A stretch of DNA of 64,000 nucleotides from Variovorax sp. OV329 (GCF_900114785.1 NZ_FOUG01000002.1:372001-436000), one strand, 5' to 3'; shown: positions 1 to 10,247, numbered from the stretch's first letter. Notes: generated from the sequence alone by a model not told the origin. Numbers and translations: made by a program.

Positions 1-95
1 TGCTGAGTGATGGTGCATTGCAATAGAATTTTGGGTTGTTTGCTTCTTTGACAACGAAGAACAAGCCGTCCTCCAAGAAAGCCACGAAAGCCCCC

Positions 96-539
96 ATGAC
101 AGAGCTTGCAACAAGCCGGCCTCCACGCCGCGAATTTCGCAACATCAACGCCCTCACCGACCTGCCGAGCTACCGGCTGCCTCCGGCGGGCCTCGTGTCC
201 ATCCTTCACCGGGTCAGCGGCGTGCTGATGTTCCTGCTGATGCCCTTCATCATCTGGATGTTCGACGCATCGGTGTCTTCCGAAATCTCCTTTGCCAAGT
301 TCAAGGCCGTCTTCAACAGCGGCTTTTCTTTTGTCCCGGGCTTCCTGGTGAAACTGGTGGCGCTGGCCCTGATCTGGGCCTACCTGCATCACTTCTGCGC
401 CGGCCTGCGCCACCTTTGGATGGACGTGAGCCACTCCGCCGTCAACAAGGAGTTCGGCAAGACCTCCGCCCTCGCCGTCCTGGCCATCAGCGTGCTGCTC
501 ACCGTGGTGCTGGGCCTGAAGCTGTTCGGCGTCTATTGA
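96..539 (+). CDS. sdhC: Succinate dehydrogenase cytochrome b556 subunit
   Basis: Membrane anchor subunit of respiratory complex II (147 aa); with SdhD it binds heme b and ubiquinone and anchors SdhAB to the inner membrane. Three hydrophobic segments are visible, at about residues 33-56, 87-107 and 127-146. The second leads into an HHFCAGLRHLWMD stretch matching the SdhC heme-histidine region. I start at the ATG at 96; an in-frame TTG at 36 would add 20 basic residues not typical of the family. It is the first gene of sdhCDAB-sdhE-gltA, 19 bases before sdhD. The window begins only 95 bases upstream, so the promoter cannot be judged. Confidence 0.93.
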   Translation: MTELATSRPPRREFRNINALTDLPSYRLPPAGLVSILHRVSGVLMFLLMPFIIWMFDASVSSEISFAKFKAVFNSGFSFVPGFLVKLVALALIWAYLHHFCAGLRHLWMDVSHSAVNKEFGKTSALAVLAISVLLTVVLGLKLFGVY

Positions 540-558
540 GAACAAGGAGCAGAACAAC

Positions 559-924
559 ATGGCAGTGAACTACGGCTCCAAGCGCACCGTCGTCGGTGCG
601 CATTACGGCATGCGCGACTGGCTCAGCCAGCGCGTCACCGGCGTCCTCATGGCGCTCTTCACCATCGTGCTGCTGGCACAGGTGATCTTCTCCAGGGGCC
701 CGATCGGCTACGACAAGTGGGCGGGCATCTTCTCGTCCCAATGGATGAAGGTGCTCACCTTCACCGTCATCGCTTCGCTTCTCTATCACGTGTGGGTCGG
801 CATGCGCGATGTCTGGATGGACTACGTCCAGCCGGTCGCCATCCGCCTGGTCCTGCAAATCTTCACGATCGTCTGGCTTGTCGGTTGCGCGGGTTGGGCC
901 ATTCAGGTCCTCTGGAGAGTCTAA
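559..924 (+). CDS. sdhD: Succinate dehydrogenase hydrophobic membrane anchor subunit
   Basis: Second membrane anchor of complex II (121 aa). Three transmembrane helices are apparent: about residues 25-45, 64-83 and 95-117. The middle one carries a histidine in a YHVWVGMRDVWMDY context, the expected heme/quinone region. An AAGGAG Shine-Dalgarno lies about 10 bases before the ATG. The stop is three bases before the sdhA start, which indicates translational coupling. Identity follows from family pattern and position between sdhC and sdhA. Confidence 0.93.
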   Translation: MAVNYGSKRTVVGAHYGMRDWLSQRVTGVLMALFTIVLLAQVIFSRGPIGYDKWAGIFSSQWMKVLTFTVIASLLYHVWVGMRDVWMDYVQPVAIRLVLQIFTIVWLVGCAGWAIQVLWRV

Positions 925-927
925 AAA

Positions 928-2739
928 ATGCCCAACTACACCAAAGACCAAATCACCTCGCGCAAGTTCGACGTCGTCATCATCGGCGCCGGCGGCTCCG
1001 GCATGCGCGCTTCGCTGCAACTGGCACGCGCCGGCCTGAACGTGGCCGTGCTGTCCAAAGTGTTCCCCACCCGCTCGCACACCGTGGCGGCGCAGGGCGG
1101 CGTGGGCGCCTCGCTCGGCAACATGAGCGAGGACAACTGGCACTACCACTTCTACGACACCATCAAGGGCTCCGACTGGCTGGGCGACCAGGACGCCATC
1201 GAGTTCATGTGCCGCGAAGCACCCAAGGTGGTGTATGAGCTCGAGCACTTCGGGATGCCCTTCGACCGCAACCCCGACGGCACGATCTACCAGCGCCCCT
1301 TCGGCGGCCACACCGCCAACTACGGCGAAAAGCCCGTGCAGCGCGCCTGCGCCGCGGCCGACCGCACCGGCCACGCCATGCTGCACACGCTCTACCAGAA
1401 GAACGTGGAAGCACGCACCCAGTTCTTCGTCGAGTGGATGGCCCTGGACCTGATCCGCGACGCCGAAGGCGACGTGGTGGGCGTCACCGCCCTGGAAATG
1501 GAAACCGGCGACCTGCACATCCTGCAGGCCAAGACCGTGCTGCTGGCCACCGGCGGTGCCGGCCGCATCTTCGCCGCCTCGACCAACGCCTTCATCAACA
1601 CCGGCGACGGCCTGGGCATGGCCGCACGTGCGGGCATCCCGCTGCAGGACATGGAGTTCTGGCAGTTCCACCCCACCGGCGTGGCCGGCGCTGGCGTGCT
1701 GCTGACCGAAGGCTGCCGCGGCGAAGGCGCCATCCTGCTCAACAGCAACGGCGAGCGCTTCATGGAGCGCTACGCGCCCACCCTGAAGGACCTGGCACCG
1801 CGCGACTTCGTCTCGCGCTCGATGGACCAGGAAATCAAGGAAGGCCGTGGCTGCGGTCCCAACAAGGACTACGTACTGCTCAAGCTCGACCACCTGGGCG
1901 CCGAGACCATCCACAAGCGCCTGCCCTCGGTGTACGAGATCGGCATCAACTTCGCCAACGTCGACATCACCAAGGAACCGATCCCGGTGGTGCCCACCAT
2001 CCACTACCAGATGGGCGGCATTCCCACCAACATCAACGGCCAGGTCGTGGTGCAGCAGGGCGAGGAGAACAGCGCCGTGGTCAACGGCCTGTACGCGGTG
2101 GGCGAATGCTCCTGCGTGAGCGTGCACGGCGCCAACCGCCTGGGCACCAACTCGCTGCTCGACCTGCTGGTGTTCGGCCGCGCGGCCGGCAACCACATCG
2201 TGCAGTTCAACGACAAGCAGAAGGAACACAAGCCGCTGCCGGCCGACGCGGCCGACCGCACGCTGGAGCGCCTGAACCGCCTGGAGAACTCCAAGGAAGG
2301 CATCTACGCGCAGGACGTGGCCAACGACATCCGCGCCACCATGCAGCAGCACGCCGCCGTGTTCCGCAAGCAGGTCACGATGGACGAGGGCGTGCAGAAG
2401 ATCGCCGCCGTGCGCGAGCGCGTCAACGCCATCACCCTCAAGGACAAGTCGCGCGTGTTCAACACCGCCCGCATCGAGGCACTGGAAGTCGACAACCTGA
2501 TCGAGGCAGCGCAGGCCACCATGGTGTCGGCGGCCGCCCGCAAGGAATGCCGCGGCGCGCACACGGTGGAAGACTACGAGCGTCCCGCCGACGATCCGGT
2601 CGCGCCGCTGGGCCGCGACGACGCCAACTGGATGAAGCACACCCTGTGGTACAGCGCGGACAACCGCCTGTCCTACAAGCCGGTCAAGCTGCAGCCGCTG
2701 ACCGTCGAGTCCGTTCCGCCCAAGGTCCGCACCTTCTAA
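928..2739 (+). CDS. sdhA: Succinate dehydrogenase flavoprotein subunit
   Basis: Catalytic subunit of complex II (603 aa, usual length); oxidises succinate to fumarate and passes electrons through covalently bound FAD to SdhB. The N-terminal dinucleotide fold GAGGSGMRA is near residues 20-28. The FAD-attachment region RSHTVAAQGG has its histidine near residue 51. HPTG near residue 249, RGEGA near 271 and HGANRLGTNS near 401 are substrate-site and FAD-site motifs of the fumarate reductase/succinate dehydrogenase family. Nothing is missing. It sits between sdhD and sdhB in the expected order. Confidence 0.98.
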   Translation: MPNYTKDQITSRKFDVVIIGAGGSGMRASLQLARAGLNVAVLSKVFPTRSHTVAAQGGVGASLGNMSEDNWHYHFYDTIKGSDWLGDQDAIEFMCREAPKVVYELEHFGMPFDRNPDGTIYQRPFGGHTANYGEKPVQRACAAADRTGHAMLHTLYQKNVEARTQFFVEWMALDLIRDAEGDVVGVTALEMETGDLHILQAKTVLLATGGAGRIFAASTNAFINTGDGLGMAARAGIPLQDMEFWQFHPTGVAGAGVLLTEGCRGEGAILLNSNGERFMERYAPTLKDLAPRDFVSRSMDQEIKEGRGCGPNKDYVLLKLDHLGAETIHKRLPSVYEIGINFANVDITKEPIPVVPTIHYQMGGIPTNINGQVVVQQGEENSAVVNGLYAVGECSCVSVHGANRLGTNSLLDLLVFGRAAGNHIVQFNDKQKEHKPLPADAADRTLERLNRLENSKEGIYAQDVANDIRATMQQHAAVFRKQVTMDEGVQKIAAVRERVNAITLKDKSRVFNTARIEALEVDNLIEAAQATMVSAAARKECRGAHTVEDYERPADDPVAPLGRDDANWMKHTLWYSADNRLSYKPVKLQPLTVESVPPKVRTF

Positions 2740-2758
2740 GCACAACAAGGTTTTCACG

Positions 2759-3460
2759 ATGAAGCGCACATTCCAGATCTACCGCTACGACCCGGACAAG
2801 GACGCCAAGCCCTACATGCAGACCATCGAGGTCGAACTCGACGGCCACGAGCGCATGCTGCTGGACGCCCTGATGAAGCTCAAGGCGCAGGACCCCACGC
2901 TGTCGTTCCGCCGTTCGTGCCGCGAAGGCGTCTGCGGCTCCGACGCGATGAACATCAACGGCAAGAACGGTCTGGCCTGCCTGACCAACATGAACACGCT
3001 CAAGGGCACCGTGGTGCTCAAGCCGCTGCCCGGCCTGCCGGTCATCCGCGACCTGATCGTGGACATGACGCAGTTCTTCAAGCAGTACAACTCGATCAAG
3101 CCCTACCTGCAGAACGACAACGTGCCGCCCGAGAAGGAGCGCCTGCAGTCGCCCGAGGAGCGCGATGAGCTCAACGGCCTGTACGAGTGCATTCTTTGCG
3201 CCAGCTGCTCGACCAGCTGCCCCAGCTTCTGGTGGAACCCCGACAAGTTCGTGGGCCCCGCCGGCCTGCTGCAGGCCTACCGCTTCATCGCCGACAGCCG
3301 CGACGAAGCCACCGGCGAGCGCCTGGACAACCTGGAAGACCCGTACCGCCTGTTCCGCTGCCACACCATCATGAACTGCGTCGACGTCTGCCCCAAGGGC
3401 CTGAACCCGACGCAGGCGATCGGCAAGATCAAGGAATTGATGGTCCGCCGGGCCATCTGA
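2759..3460 (+). CDS. sdhB: Succinate dehydrogenase iron-sulfur subunit
   Basis: Electron-transfer subunit of complex II (233 aa) carrying three Fe-S clusters. The [2Fe-2S] ligands lie in SCREGVCGSDAM. The 4Fe and 3Fe cluster ligands lie in CILCASCSTSC and CHTIMNCVDVCPKGLNP. The residue between ligand cysteines is Ser where E. coli has a non-ligand Cys, so the cluster set looks complete. It follows sdhA by 19 bases and precedes sdhE. Confidence 0.97.
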   Translation: MKRTFQIYRYDPDKDAKPYMQTIEVELDGHERMLLDALMKLKAQDPTLSFRRSCREGVCGSDAMNINGKNGLACLTNMNTLKGTVVLKPLPGLPVIRDLIVDMTQFFKQYNSIKPYLQNDNVPPEKERLQSPEERDELNGLYECILCASCSTSCPSFWWNPDKFVGPAGLLQAYRFIADSRDEATGERLDNLEDPYRLFRCHTIMNCVDVCPKGLNPTQAIGKIKELMVRRAI

Positions 3461-3486
3461 TCCTGTAGCCAGCCAAGCCGCCCATC

Positions 3487-3771
3487 ATGCAAGCCGCCGA
3501 CACAGCCCTGCACGACCAGCCGATCGACGAGCGCAGGCTCAGCCGGCTGAAGTGGCGCTGCCGCCGCGGCCTGCTCGAAAACGACCTGTTCATCGCCCGC
3601 TTCTTCGAGCGATATGAAGCCACCCTCACCCAGGGCCAGGCACAGGCACTGGAGACATTGATGGATCTGTCGGACAACGACCTGCTGGATCTTCTGCTGC
3701 GCCGAAAGGAGCCCGAGCCTGAACTGGCCGGGGCCGGCGTGGCGGAACTCCTGCAGCTGCTGCGCACCTGA
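3487..3771 (+). CDS. sdhE: FAD assembly factor SdhE
   Basis: Small cytosolic protein of the SdhE/YgfY family (94 aa) that helps attach FAD covalently to SdhA. The diagnostic RGxxE motif appears as RRGLLEND near residues 23-30, followed by the helical [11 protein letters not shown] region. Its place directly after sdhB and before gltA is the usual betaproteobacterial arrangement. The acidic C-terminal half ends in a Leu-rich helix. Confidence 0.93.
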   Translation: MQAADTALHDQPIDERRLSRLKWRCRRGLLENDLFIARFFERYEATLTQGQAQALETLMDLSDNDLLDLLLRRKEPEPELAGAGVAELLQLLRT

Positions 3772-3851
3772 TCCAGTGCGATCCTGAGCGTTCTGCTGCC
3801 GCCAACTTCTTCAACCTCTCCAGCCCCTTCAGTTTCAGAAAGACCTCAGCC

Positions 3852-5162
3852 ATGAAAGCCTCCGATACCAAGGCCACCCTGTCGTTCAGCAACGGCGGGC
3901 AAGCCGTCGACCTGCCGATCTACAAGGGCACGCTGGGCCCGGATGTCATCGACATCCGCAAGCTCTACGCGCAAACCGGCATGTTCACGTACGACCCGGG
4001 CTTCATGTCGACCGCGTCCTGCGAATCGGCCATCACCTACATCGACGGCGACAAGGGCGAGCTGCTGTATCGCGGCTACCCCATCGAGCAGCTGGCCACC
4101 AACTGCGACTTCCTGGAAACCTGCCACCTGCTGCTGTACGGAGAGCTGCCCAACAGCGACGAGAAGGCCAAGTTCACCGACCTCGTGACACACCACACGA
4201 TGGTCAACGAGCAGATGCAGTTCTTCCTGCGCGGCTTCCGCCGCGATGCGCACCCGATGGCCATCATGACCGGCCTGGTGGGCGCCCTGTCGGCCTTCTA
4301 TCACGACAGCACGGACATCAACAATCCGAAGCACCGCGAAATCGCCGCCGTGCGCCTGATCGCCAAGATGCCCACGCTGGTGGCCATGGCCTACAAGTAC
4401 ACCGTCGGCCAGCCGTACATGTACCCGAAGAACGACCTGAGCTATGCAGGCAACTTCCTGCACATGATGTTCGCCACGCCCTGCGAGGAGTACAAGGTCA
4501 GCCCGGTGCTCGAGCGCGCGCTCGACCGCATCTTCATCCTCCACGCCGACCACGAGCAGAACGCCTCCACCTCGACGGTGCGCCTGTGCGGCTCGTCGGG
4601 CACGAACCCGTTTGCGGCCATCGCGGCCGGCGTGGCCTGCCTGTGGGGCCCCGCCCACGGCGGCGCCAACGAAGCGGCGCTGAACATGCTCTACGACATC
4701 CAGAAGGCTGGCGGCGTCGAGAAGATCGGCGAGTTCATCAAGCAGGTGAAGGACAAGAACTCCAACGTCAAGCTGATGGGCTTCGGCCACCGCGTCTACA
4801 AGAACTACGACCCGCGCGCCAAGCTGATGCAGGAAACCTGCCGCGAAGTGCTGGGCGAGCTGGGCCTGGAGAACGATCCCCTCTTCAAGCTGGCCATGGC
4901 CCTGGAGAAGATCGCCCTGGAAGACGAGTACTTCGTCTCGCGCAAGCTCTACCCCAACGTGGACTTCTACTCGGGCATCGTGCAGCGCGCCATCGGCATC
5001 CCGGTGCCGCTGTTCACCGCGATCTTCGCGCTGGCCCGCACGGTGGGCTGGATCGCCCAGCTGAACGAGATGATCGGCGACCCCGACTACAAGATCGGCC
5101 GTCCGCGCCAGCTCTTCGAAGGCTCGCCCAAGCGCGACGTCAAGCCGATCGGCGCCCGCTGA
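3852..5162 (+). CDS. gltA: Citrate synthase (type II)
   Basis: Condenses oxaloacetate and acetyl-CoA to citrate, the entry step of the TCA cycle (436 aa, typical of the hexameric proteobacterial enzyme). Visible active-site landmarks are [14 protein letters not shown] near residues 230-243, the GPAHGGANE segment and [14 protein letters not shown] near 310-323, which supply the catalytic histidines. The late motif [14 protein letters not shown] includes the catalytic aspartate region. It is the last gene of the sdh operon, 80 bases after sdhE, and is followed by a strong terminator. Confidence 0.97.
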   Translation: MKASDTKATLSFSNGGQAVDLPIYKGTLGPDVIDIRKLYAQTGMFTYDPGFMSTASCESAITYIDGDKGELLYRGYPIEQLATNCDFLETCHLLLYGELPNSDEKAKFTDLVTHHTMVNEQMQFFLRGFRRDAHPMAIMTGLVGALSAFYHDSTDINNPKHREIAAVRLIAKMPTLVAMAYKYTVGQPYMYPKNDLSYAGNFLHMMFATPCEEYKVSPVLERALDRIFILHADHEQNASTSTVRLCGSSGTNPFAAIAAGVACLWGPAHGGANEAALNMLYDIQKAGGVEKIGEFIKQVKDKNSNVKLMGFGHRVYKNYDPRAKLMQETCREVLGELGLENDPLFKLAMALEKIALEDEYFVSRKLYPNVDFYSGIVQRAIGIPVPLFTAIFALARTVGWIAQLNEMIGDPDYKIGRPRQLFEGSPKRDVKPIGAR

Positions 5163-5206
5163 TCTGCTGCTCGAGCACCCGCGCGCGCTCTGCGCCCGCA
5201 CCCAGG

Positions 5207-5231
5207 AAAGCTGCCTTCGGGCAGCTTTTTT
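5207..5231 (+). terminator. Intrinsic terminator after gltA
   Basis: A nine-base-pair stem, AAAGCTGCC with GGCAGCTTT, closes a UUCG tetraloop of the very stable C(UUCG)G type and runs into a T tract. It lies 45 bases after the gltA stop and closes the sdh-gltA transcript. Confidence 0.9.
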
Positions 5232-5323
5232 GCGTCTTGGCTGACACGGTTGGTGCCTTCCAACGCGTAACTTTGCTGCCAGAGGGATCTGCCTCGCTTT
5301 CAAAACCGTCGAAGGAGCCAACC

Positions 5324-5464
5324 ATGAGAAAACTCGCCGCATTCATCGCCATCGCCTTCACCCTGTCCGTGCCGCTCGCCGGCTGCAACACCATGAAGGG
5401 TGCCGGCCAGGACATCCAGAAGGGTGGCGAGAAGCTGGAAAACAGCGCCGACAAGAAGAAGTAA
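5324..5464 (+). CDS. Entericidin-like small lipoprotein
   Basis: Tiny secreted lipoprotein (46 aa) of the entericidin A/B family, best known from the ecnAB stress-linked locus. A basic start, a hydrophobic run over residues 6-18 and the lipobox LAGC place the lipidated cysteine near residue 20. The mature part is the family-like NTMKGAGQDIQKGGEKLENS followed by a lysine-rich tail. A GAAGGAG ribosome-binding site is seven bases before the ATG. No antitoxin partner is adjacent, so a toxin role should not be assumed. It is flanked by terminators and looks monocistronic. Confidence 0.85.
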   Translation: MRKLAAFIAIAFTLSVPLAGCNTMKGAGQDIQKGGEKLENSADKKK

Positions 5465-5504
5465 GCCTGGCGGCTGCCTTCGGGCCCCTCAGCATCGCTA
5501 CCGG

Positions 5505-5546
5505 GAAGCCTGGTCATCGCCGTTCGCGATGACCAGGCTTCTTTTT
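5505..5546 (+). terminator. Intrinsic terminator after the entericidin gene
   Basis: A perfect 16-base-pair inverted repeat (5505-5520 with 5526-5541), five-base loop CGTTC, then five T. It lies 40 bases after the lipoprotein stop and insulates it from the LysR gene. Confidence 0.9.
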
Positions 5547-5594
5547 CGGTAGCAAAATGGCGGAACGCATCGCGAATGGCGATGCCTCCGCCCC

Positions 5595-6545
5595 ATGTCC
5601 TCCCTCCCTGACCGCAACTTCGTCCGTCGCGTCGACCTCACCTCGCTGCAGCTTTTCGTGGCGGTGTGCGAGCTCGGCAGCATCGGCCGTGCGGCGGAGC
5701 GCGAATTCATTGCCGCCTCGGCCATCAGCAAGCGCCTGTCGGACCTGGAAGCGGCCCTTCACACCCCCCTGCTCTACCGCCACACCCGCGGCGTCGACCT
5801 GACGCCCGCCGGCGAGAGCCTGCTGCACCATGCGCGCAGCGTGCTCTACAGCCTGGAGAAGATGCAGGGCGAACTCAGCGAGTACGCCGACGGCGTGCGC
5901 GGACACGTGCGGGTGCACGCCAACATCTCGGCCATCGTGCAGTACCTGCCGGAAGACCTGGGCGTCTTCACGCGTGAGCACGAGGCCATCAAGATCGACC
6001 TGGAAGAGCACCTGAGCAGCGAGGTGCTGCGCGCCGTGCAGGAAGGCGCCGCCGACCTGGGCATCTGCCATGCCAGCCAGGGCACGCACGAACTGCAGGC
6101 CCTGCCCTACCGGCAGGATCGCCTCGCCCTGGTCGTGCCGGCCGGCCACCCACTCACGAAGCTGGGGCCGGCCATCGACTTCATCTCCACGCTGGATTTC
6201 GACCACGTGGGCCTGCACACCAACAGCTCCATCTACGTCGCCATGCACCAGGCGGCCACCGAGGCGGGCCGGGGCATCAAGCTGCGCATCCACGTCACCG
6301 GGCTGGACGCCATGTGCCGCATGATCCAGAACGGGTTGGGCATCGGCATCATGCCGCTGCGGGCCTTCGAGCTCATGAAGGGCGGCATCGGCGCCGGCCT
6401 GGCCAGCGTCGCCCTGAAAGACGCCTGGGCCGTGCGCCAGATCCAGCTGGTGGCGCGTGACTTCTCCACCCTGCCGGTGGCCGCCCGCACCCTGGTCACG
6501 CACCTGCGCGCCGGCGCCGACGCGCCGCACGCGCTGGCGGCCTGA
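5595..6545 (+). CDS. LysR-family transcriptional regulator
   Basis: One-component DNA-binding regulator (316 aa). The N-terminal winged helix-turn-helix spans about residues 14-72, with [18 protein letters not shown] and the recognition region [14 protein letters not shown] linker helix and a periplasmic-binding-protein-like effector domain follow from about residue 100 to the end. It lies 38 bases upstream of leuC on the same strand, so it may be co-transcribed with or may regulate leuCDB; this is inference from position. LysR proteins usually control divergent genes, and none is divergent here. The start has no obvious Shine-Dalgarno. Confidence 0.9.
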   Translation: MSSLPDRNFVRRVDLTSLQLFVAVCELGSIGRAAEREFIAASAISKRLSDLEAALHTPLLYRHTRGVDLTPAGESLLHHARSVLYSLEKMQGELSEYADGVRGHVRVHANISAIVQYLPEDLGVFTREHEAIKIDLEEHLSSEVLRAVQEGAADLGICHASQGTHELQALPYRQDRLALVVPAGHPLTKLGPAIDFISTLDFDHVGLHTNSSIYVAMHQAATEAGRGIKLRIHVTGLDAMCRMIQNGLGIGIMPLRAFELMKGGIGAGLASVALKDAWAVRQIQLVARDFSTLPVAARTLVTHLRAGADAPHALAA

Positions 6546-6583
6546 ACACATCCAACCACAAGCATTTCCCACGAAAGACCACC

Positions 6584-8005
6584 ATGGCACGCACGCTCTA
6601 CGACAAGCTCTGGGACGAACACGTCGTCCACACCGAGGAGGACGGCACCGCCATCCTCTACATCGACCGCCACCTGGTGCATGAAGTGACCAGCCCGCAG
6701 GCCTTCGAAGGCCTGCGCGAGGCCGGCCGCAAGCTGTGGCGCATCAGCTCGGTGGTGGCCACGGCCGACCACAACACGCCCACCACAAACTGGGAGTTGG
6801 GCTACGACGGCATCGCCGACCCGGTCAGCAAGGAACAGATCACCACGCTGGATCACAACATCCAGGAATTCGGCGCCGCCGCCTTCTTCCCCTTCCTGAG
6901 CAAGCGCCAGGGCATCGTGCACGTGATCGGCCCCGAGTCGGGCGCAACGCTGCCGGGCATGACGGTGGTGTGCGGCGACTCGCACACCTCCACCCACGGC
7001 GCCTTCGGGGCGCTGGCGCACGGCATCGGCACCAGCGAGGTCGAGCACGTGATGGCCACGCAGACCCTGCTGGCCAAGAAGGCCAAGAACCTGCTGGTGA
7101 AGGTGGAAGGCAAGCTGCCCCTGGGCTGCAACGCCAAGGACATCGTGCTGGCCATCATCGGCAAGATCGGCACGGCAGGCGGCACCGGCTACACCATCGA
7201 GTTCGCCGGCTCGGCCATCCGCGACCTCAGCATGGAAGGCCGCATGACCGTGTGCAACATGGCCATCGAGGCCGGCGCGCGCGCCGGCCTGGTGGCGGTG
7301 GACGACAAGACGATCGCCTACGTGAAGGGCCGCCCGCTCGCGCCCAACGGTGTCGAATGGGACCAGGCCGTGGCCCACTGGCGCACCCTGCATTCCGACC
7401 CGGGCGCGCACTTCGACGCCGTGGTCGAACTCGACGCCACGCAGATCCTGCCGCAGGTCACCTGGGGCACCTCGCCCGAGATGGTGGTGGCCATCGACGG
7501 CCGCGTGCCGGACCCGGACCGCGAGAAGGACGCCAGCAAGCGCCACGCCATCGAGAACGCCCTGAAGTACATGGGCCTGGAGCCCAACAAGGCGATGAAC
7601 GACATCTTCGTCGACAAGGTGTTCATCGGCTCGTGCACCAACAGCCGCATCGAGGACATGCGCGAGGCCGCCGCGGTGGTCAAGCGCCTGGGCCAGAAGG
7701 TGGCCAAGAACGTCAAGCTCGCGATGGTGGTGCCGGGCTCGGGCCTGGTGAAGGAACAGGCCGAGCGCGAAGGCCTGGATGCCATCTTCAAGGCTGCCGG
7801 CTTCGAGTGGCGCGAGCCCGGCTGCTCGATGTGCCTGGCGATGAACGCCGACCGGCTGGAGCCGGGCGAGCGCTGCGCCTCCACCAGCAACCGCAACTTC
7901 GAAGGCCGCCAGGGCGCCGGTGGACGCACGCACCTCGTGAGTCCGGCCATGGCCGCGGCTGCCGCAGTGCACGGCCACTTCGTCGACGTCCGCCAGTTCG
8001 CCTGA
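6584..8005 (+). CDS. leuC: 3-isopropylmalate dehydratase large subunit
   Basis: Large subunit of isopropylmalate isomerase (473 aa), which with LeuD converts 2-isopropylmalate to 3-isopropylmalate in leucine synthesis. Cysteine ligands of the [4Fe-4S] cluster are seen in [11 protein letters not shown] near residues 347-357 and in GCSMCLAMN near 410-418. [19 protein letters not shown] near residues 129-147 is an aconitase-family signature. It begins the leuCDB run and is 26 bases before leuD. Confidence 0.97.
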   Translation: MARTLYDKLWDEHVVHTEEDGTAILYIDRHLVHEVTSPQAFEGLREAGRKLWRISSVVATADHNTPTTNWELGYDGIADPVSKEQITTLDHNIQEFGAAAFFPFLSKRQGIVHVIGPESGATLPGMTVVCGDSHTSTHGAFGALAHGIGTSEVEHVMATQTLLAKKAKNLLVKVEGKLPLGCNAKDIVLAIIGKIGTAGGTGYTIEFAGSAIRDLSMEGRMTVCNMAIEAGARAGLVAVDDKTIAYVKGRPLAPNGVEWDQAVAHWRTLHSDPGAHFDAVVELDATQILPQVTWGTSPEMVVAIDGRVPDPDREKDASKRHAIENALKYMGLEPNKAMNDIFVDKVFIGSCTNSRIEDMREAAAVVKRLGQKVAKNVKLAMVVPGSGLVKEQAEREGLDAIFKAAGFEWREPGCSMCLAMNADRLEPGERCASTSNRNFEGRQGAGGRTHLVSPAMAAAAAVHGHFVDVRQFA

Positions 8006-8031
8006 TCCGCCGCTACGAGAGAGACATCACC

Positions 8032-8682
8032 ATGCAGAAATTCACCGTTCACAAGGGCCTCGTGGCGCCCATGGACCGCGAGAACGTCGACACCGACGCG
8101 ATCATTCCCAAGCAGTTCCTCAAGTCCATCAAGAAGACCGGCTTCGGCCCGAACCTCTTCGACGAGTGGCGCTACCTGGACCGTGGCGAGCCCGGGCAAG
8201 ACCCGGCCAGCCGCAAGCCCAATCCCGACTTCGTGCTGAACCTGCCGCGCTACCAGGGCGCGTCGGTGCTGATCGCGCGCAAGAACTTCGGCTGCGGCTC
8301 CTCGCGCGAGCACGCGCCCTGGGCGTTGGACCAGTTCGGTTTCCGCGCCGTCATTGCGCCCAGCTTTGCTGACATCTTCTTCAACAACTGCTTCAAGAAC
8401 GGCCTGCTGCCCATCGTGCTGCCCGAGGCGCAGGTGGCCCAGTTGTTCGACGAAGTGGCAGCCTTCCCCGGCTACAGTCTCACCGTCGACCTGGAGCGCC
8501 AGGTGGTCGAGAAGCCCGACGGCAGCACGCTGCCCTTCGAGGTGCAGGCCTTCCGCAAGTACTGCCTGCTCAACGGGTTGGACGACATCGGCCTGACCCT
8601 GCGCCACAAGGACAAGATCGCCGCCTTCGAGGCGCAGCGCCTGGCCGCCAAGCCCTGGCTGACGCACCAGATGATTTCCTGA
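8032..8682 (+). CDS. leuD: 3-isopropylmalate dehydratase small subunit
   Basis: Swivel-domain subunit of isopropylmalate isomerase (216 aa). The start is the ATG at 8032, giving the family N-terminus [18 protein letters not shown] with [12 protein letters not shown] just after. [16 protein letters not shown] near residues 82-97 is the substrate-binding loop of the small subunit. It lies between leuC and leuB with short gaps, consistent with one operon. Confidence 0.97.
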   Translation: MQKFTVHKGLVAPMDRENVDTDAIIPKQFLKSIKKTGFGPNLFDEWRYLDRGEPGQDPASRKPNPDFVLNLPRYQGASVLIARKNFGCGSSREHAPWALDQFGFRAVIAPSFADIFFNNCFKNGLLPIVLPEAQVAQLFDEVAAFPGYSLTVDLERQVVEKPDGSTLPFEVQAFRKYCLLNGLDDIGLTLRHKDKIAAFEAQRLAAKPWLTHQMIS

Positions 8683-8716
8683 ACCGACTGAACCCAAGAG
8701 AAGAGAGAACACGCAT

Positions 8717-9787
8717 ATGAAGATCGCAGTCCTTCCCGGTGATGGCATCGGCACCGAGATCGTCGAGCAGGCCGTGCGCGTGCTGGGCGCGCTGGACCTG
8801 AAGTTCGAGATGGAGACCGCCGTGGTCGGCGGCGCCGCCTACGAGGCCAGCGGCCGTCCGCTGCCCGAGGCCACGCTCAAGCTGGCCAAGGAAGCCGACG
8901 CGGTGCTCTTCGGCGCCGTGGGCGACTGGAAGTACGACAAGCTGGAGCGCGCGCTGCGCCCCGAGCAGGCCATCCTGGGCCTGCGCAAGAACCTGGGCCT
9001 GTTCGCCAACTTCCGTCCCGCCATCTGCTACGAGCAGCTGACGCACGCCTCGAGCCTCAAGCCCGAGTTGGTGGCGGGCCTGGACATCCTGATCATCCGC
9101 GAGCTGACCGGCGACATCTACTTCGGCCAGCCGCGCGGCAAGCGCACCTCGCCCGACGGCAACTTCCCCGGTGCCGAGGAAGCCTTCGACACCATGCGCT
9201 ACACCCGCCCGGAGATCGAGCGCATCGCCCGCGTCGCCTTCGAGGCCGCGCGCAAGCGCAGCAAGCGCGTGACCAGCGTGGACAAGGCCAACGTGCTGGA
9301 GACCTTCCAGTTCTGGAAGGACGTGGTCACCGAGGTGCACAAGGACTATCCCGACATCGAGCTGGACCACATGTACGTGGACAACGCCGCCATGCAGCTG
9401 GTGAAGGCGCCCAAGAAGTTCGACGTGGTGGTCACCGGCAACATGTTCGGCGACATCCTCTCGGACGAGGCTGCCATGCTGACCGGCTCCATCGGCATGC
9501 TGCCTTCGGCATCGCTCAACGCCAGCAAGCAGGGCCTGTACGAACCCAGCCACGGCAGCGCCCCCGACATCGCCGGCAAGGGCGTGGCCAATCCGCTGGC
9601 CACCATCCTCTCGGCCGCGATGATGCTGCGCTTCTCGCTGGAGCAGGAAGAAGCTGCCCAGCGCATCGAGAACGCGGTCAAGAAGGTGCTGTCCCAGGGC
9701 CTGCGCACGCCGGACATCTACAGCGAAGGCACGACCAGGGTCGGAACGCGCGAGATGGGCGACGCGGTGCTCAAGGCACTCGGCTGA
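8717..9787 (+). CDS. leuB: 3-isopropylmalate dehydrogenase
   Basis: NAD-dependent oxidative decarboxylation of 3-isopropylmalate, third step of the leucine branch (356 aa). The N-terminus [15 protein letters not shown] is characteristic. [10 protein letters not shown] and the metal/substrate segment [19 protein letters not shown] near residues 242-260 identify the isocitrate/isopropylmalate dehydrogenase family. [10 protein letters not shown] and [13 protein letters not shown] complete the NAD site. It is last in leuCDB and followed by a GC-rich terminator. Confidence 0.97.
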   Translation: MKIAVLPGDGIGTEIVEQAVRVLGALDLKFEMETAVVGGAAYEASGRPLPEATLKLAKEADAVLFGAVGDWKYDKLERALRPEQAILGLRKNLGLFANFRPAICYEQLTHASSLKPELVAGLDILIIRELTGDIYFGQPRGKRTSPDGNFPGAEEAFDTMRYTRPEIERIARVAFEAARKRSKRVTSVDKANVLETFQFWKDVVTEVHKDYPDIELDHMYVDNAAMQLVKAPKKFDVVVTGNMFGDILSDEAAMLTGSIGMLPSASLNASKQGLYEPSHGSAPDIAGKGVANPLATILSAAMMLRFSLEQEEAAQRIENAVKKVLSQGLRTPDIYSEGTTRVGTREMGDAVLKALG

Positions 9788-9812
9788 TTGCCAGCCCTCG
9801 GGGCGCGAAGAC

Positions 9813-9838
9813 AGGGCGGCCGGGCGGCCGCCCTTTTT
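9813..9838 (+). terminator. Intrinsic terminator after leuB
   Basis: A nine-base-pair GC-rich stem, AGGGCGGCC with GGCCGCCCT, four-base loop GGGC, then a T tract. It sits between convergent leuB and the SRPBCC gene. The T tract favours termination of the plus-strand leu transcript. Confidence 0.88.
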
Positions 9839-9848
9839 CATGGGGTGT

Positions 9849-10247
9849 TCAACCCTTGGGCCGCTCGGCATGCCGCTTCATGGCGGCCAGCCCCTGCTCG
9901 ATCATGCCGGCGATGGCCGGCGCCATCTCGTGGGGCAGGAGGTCGGCGATCCAGACCACGCGGCAGTTCCCCGCGCCCTCGGGGAAGACCTGGGCGGACG
10001 CGTTGTAGTGCTTGAGCTGCCCTGCCGCCGTCCACGCCACCCGGCGATCGTCGTCGTTCACGTCGATGATCAGCTCGCGCGTCTTCACGCCGTTGGCGAA
10101 GGTGATGTCCCGGCCTTCGCCGTCCCACACGCACTCGATGACGAAGCCGGGCACCAGGCGCGTGTGCAGCGCACCGACGTCGCGCAGGGCGCTCCACAAC
10201 TCCTCGGGCGGCGCATGGATCAGGGTCTCGCGTCGGATGGATGCCAT
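9849..10247 (-). CDS. SRPBCC-family protein
   Basis: Small cytosolic protein (132 aa) of the START/polyketide-cyclase (SRPBCC) superfamily, which forms a helix-grip cavity for hydrophobic ligands. MASIRRETLIHAPPEELWSAL followed by an RLVPGFVIE segment is the typical N-terminal strand-helix of the fold. DDRRVAWTAAGQLKHYNAS forms the central strands, and the C-terminal helix is EMAPAIAGMIEQGLAAMKR. The ligand is unknown. It stands alone between leuB and asd on the opposite strand. I chose the ATG at 10247 because the upstream in-frame extension shows no family pattern. Confidence 0.8.
   Translation of the reverse strand: MASIRRETLIHAPPEELWSALRDVGALHTRLVPGFVIECVWDGEGRDITFANGVKTRELIIDVNDDDRRVAWTAAGQLKHYNASAQVFPEGAGNCRVVWIADLLPHEMAPAIAGMIEQGLAAMKRHAERPKG

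Noticed and set aside
499-2769. 756-codon open frame on the minus strand across sdhD and sdhA
   Set aside because: It is antisense to a complete, conserved sdhA. Composition (Val, Ala, His, Gly rich) is that of GC-rich shadow frames, and no domain is visible.
5324-5464. Entericidin toxin-antitoxin pair
   Set aside because: Only one lipoprotein is present; no antidote gene is adjacent, so a toxin-antitoxin claim is unsupported.
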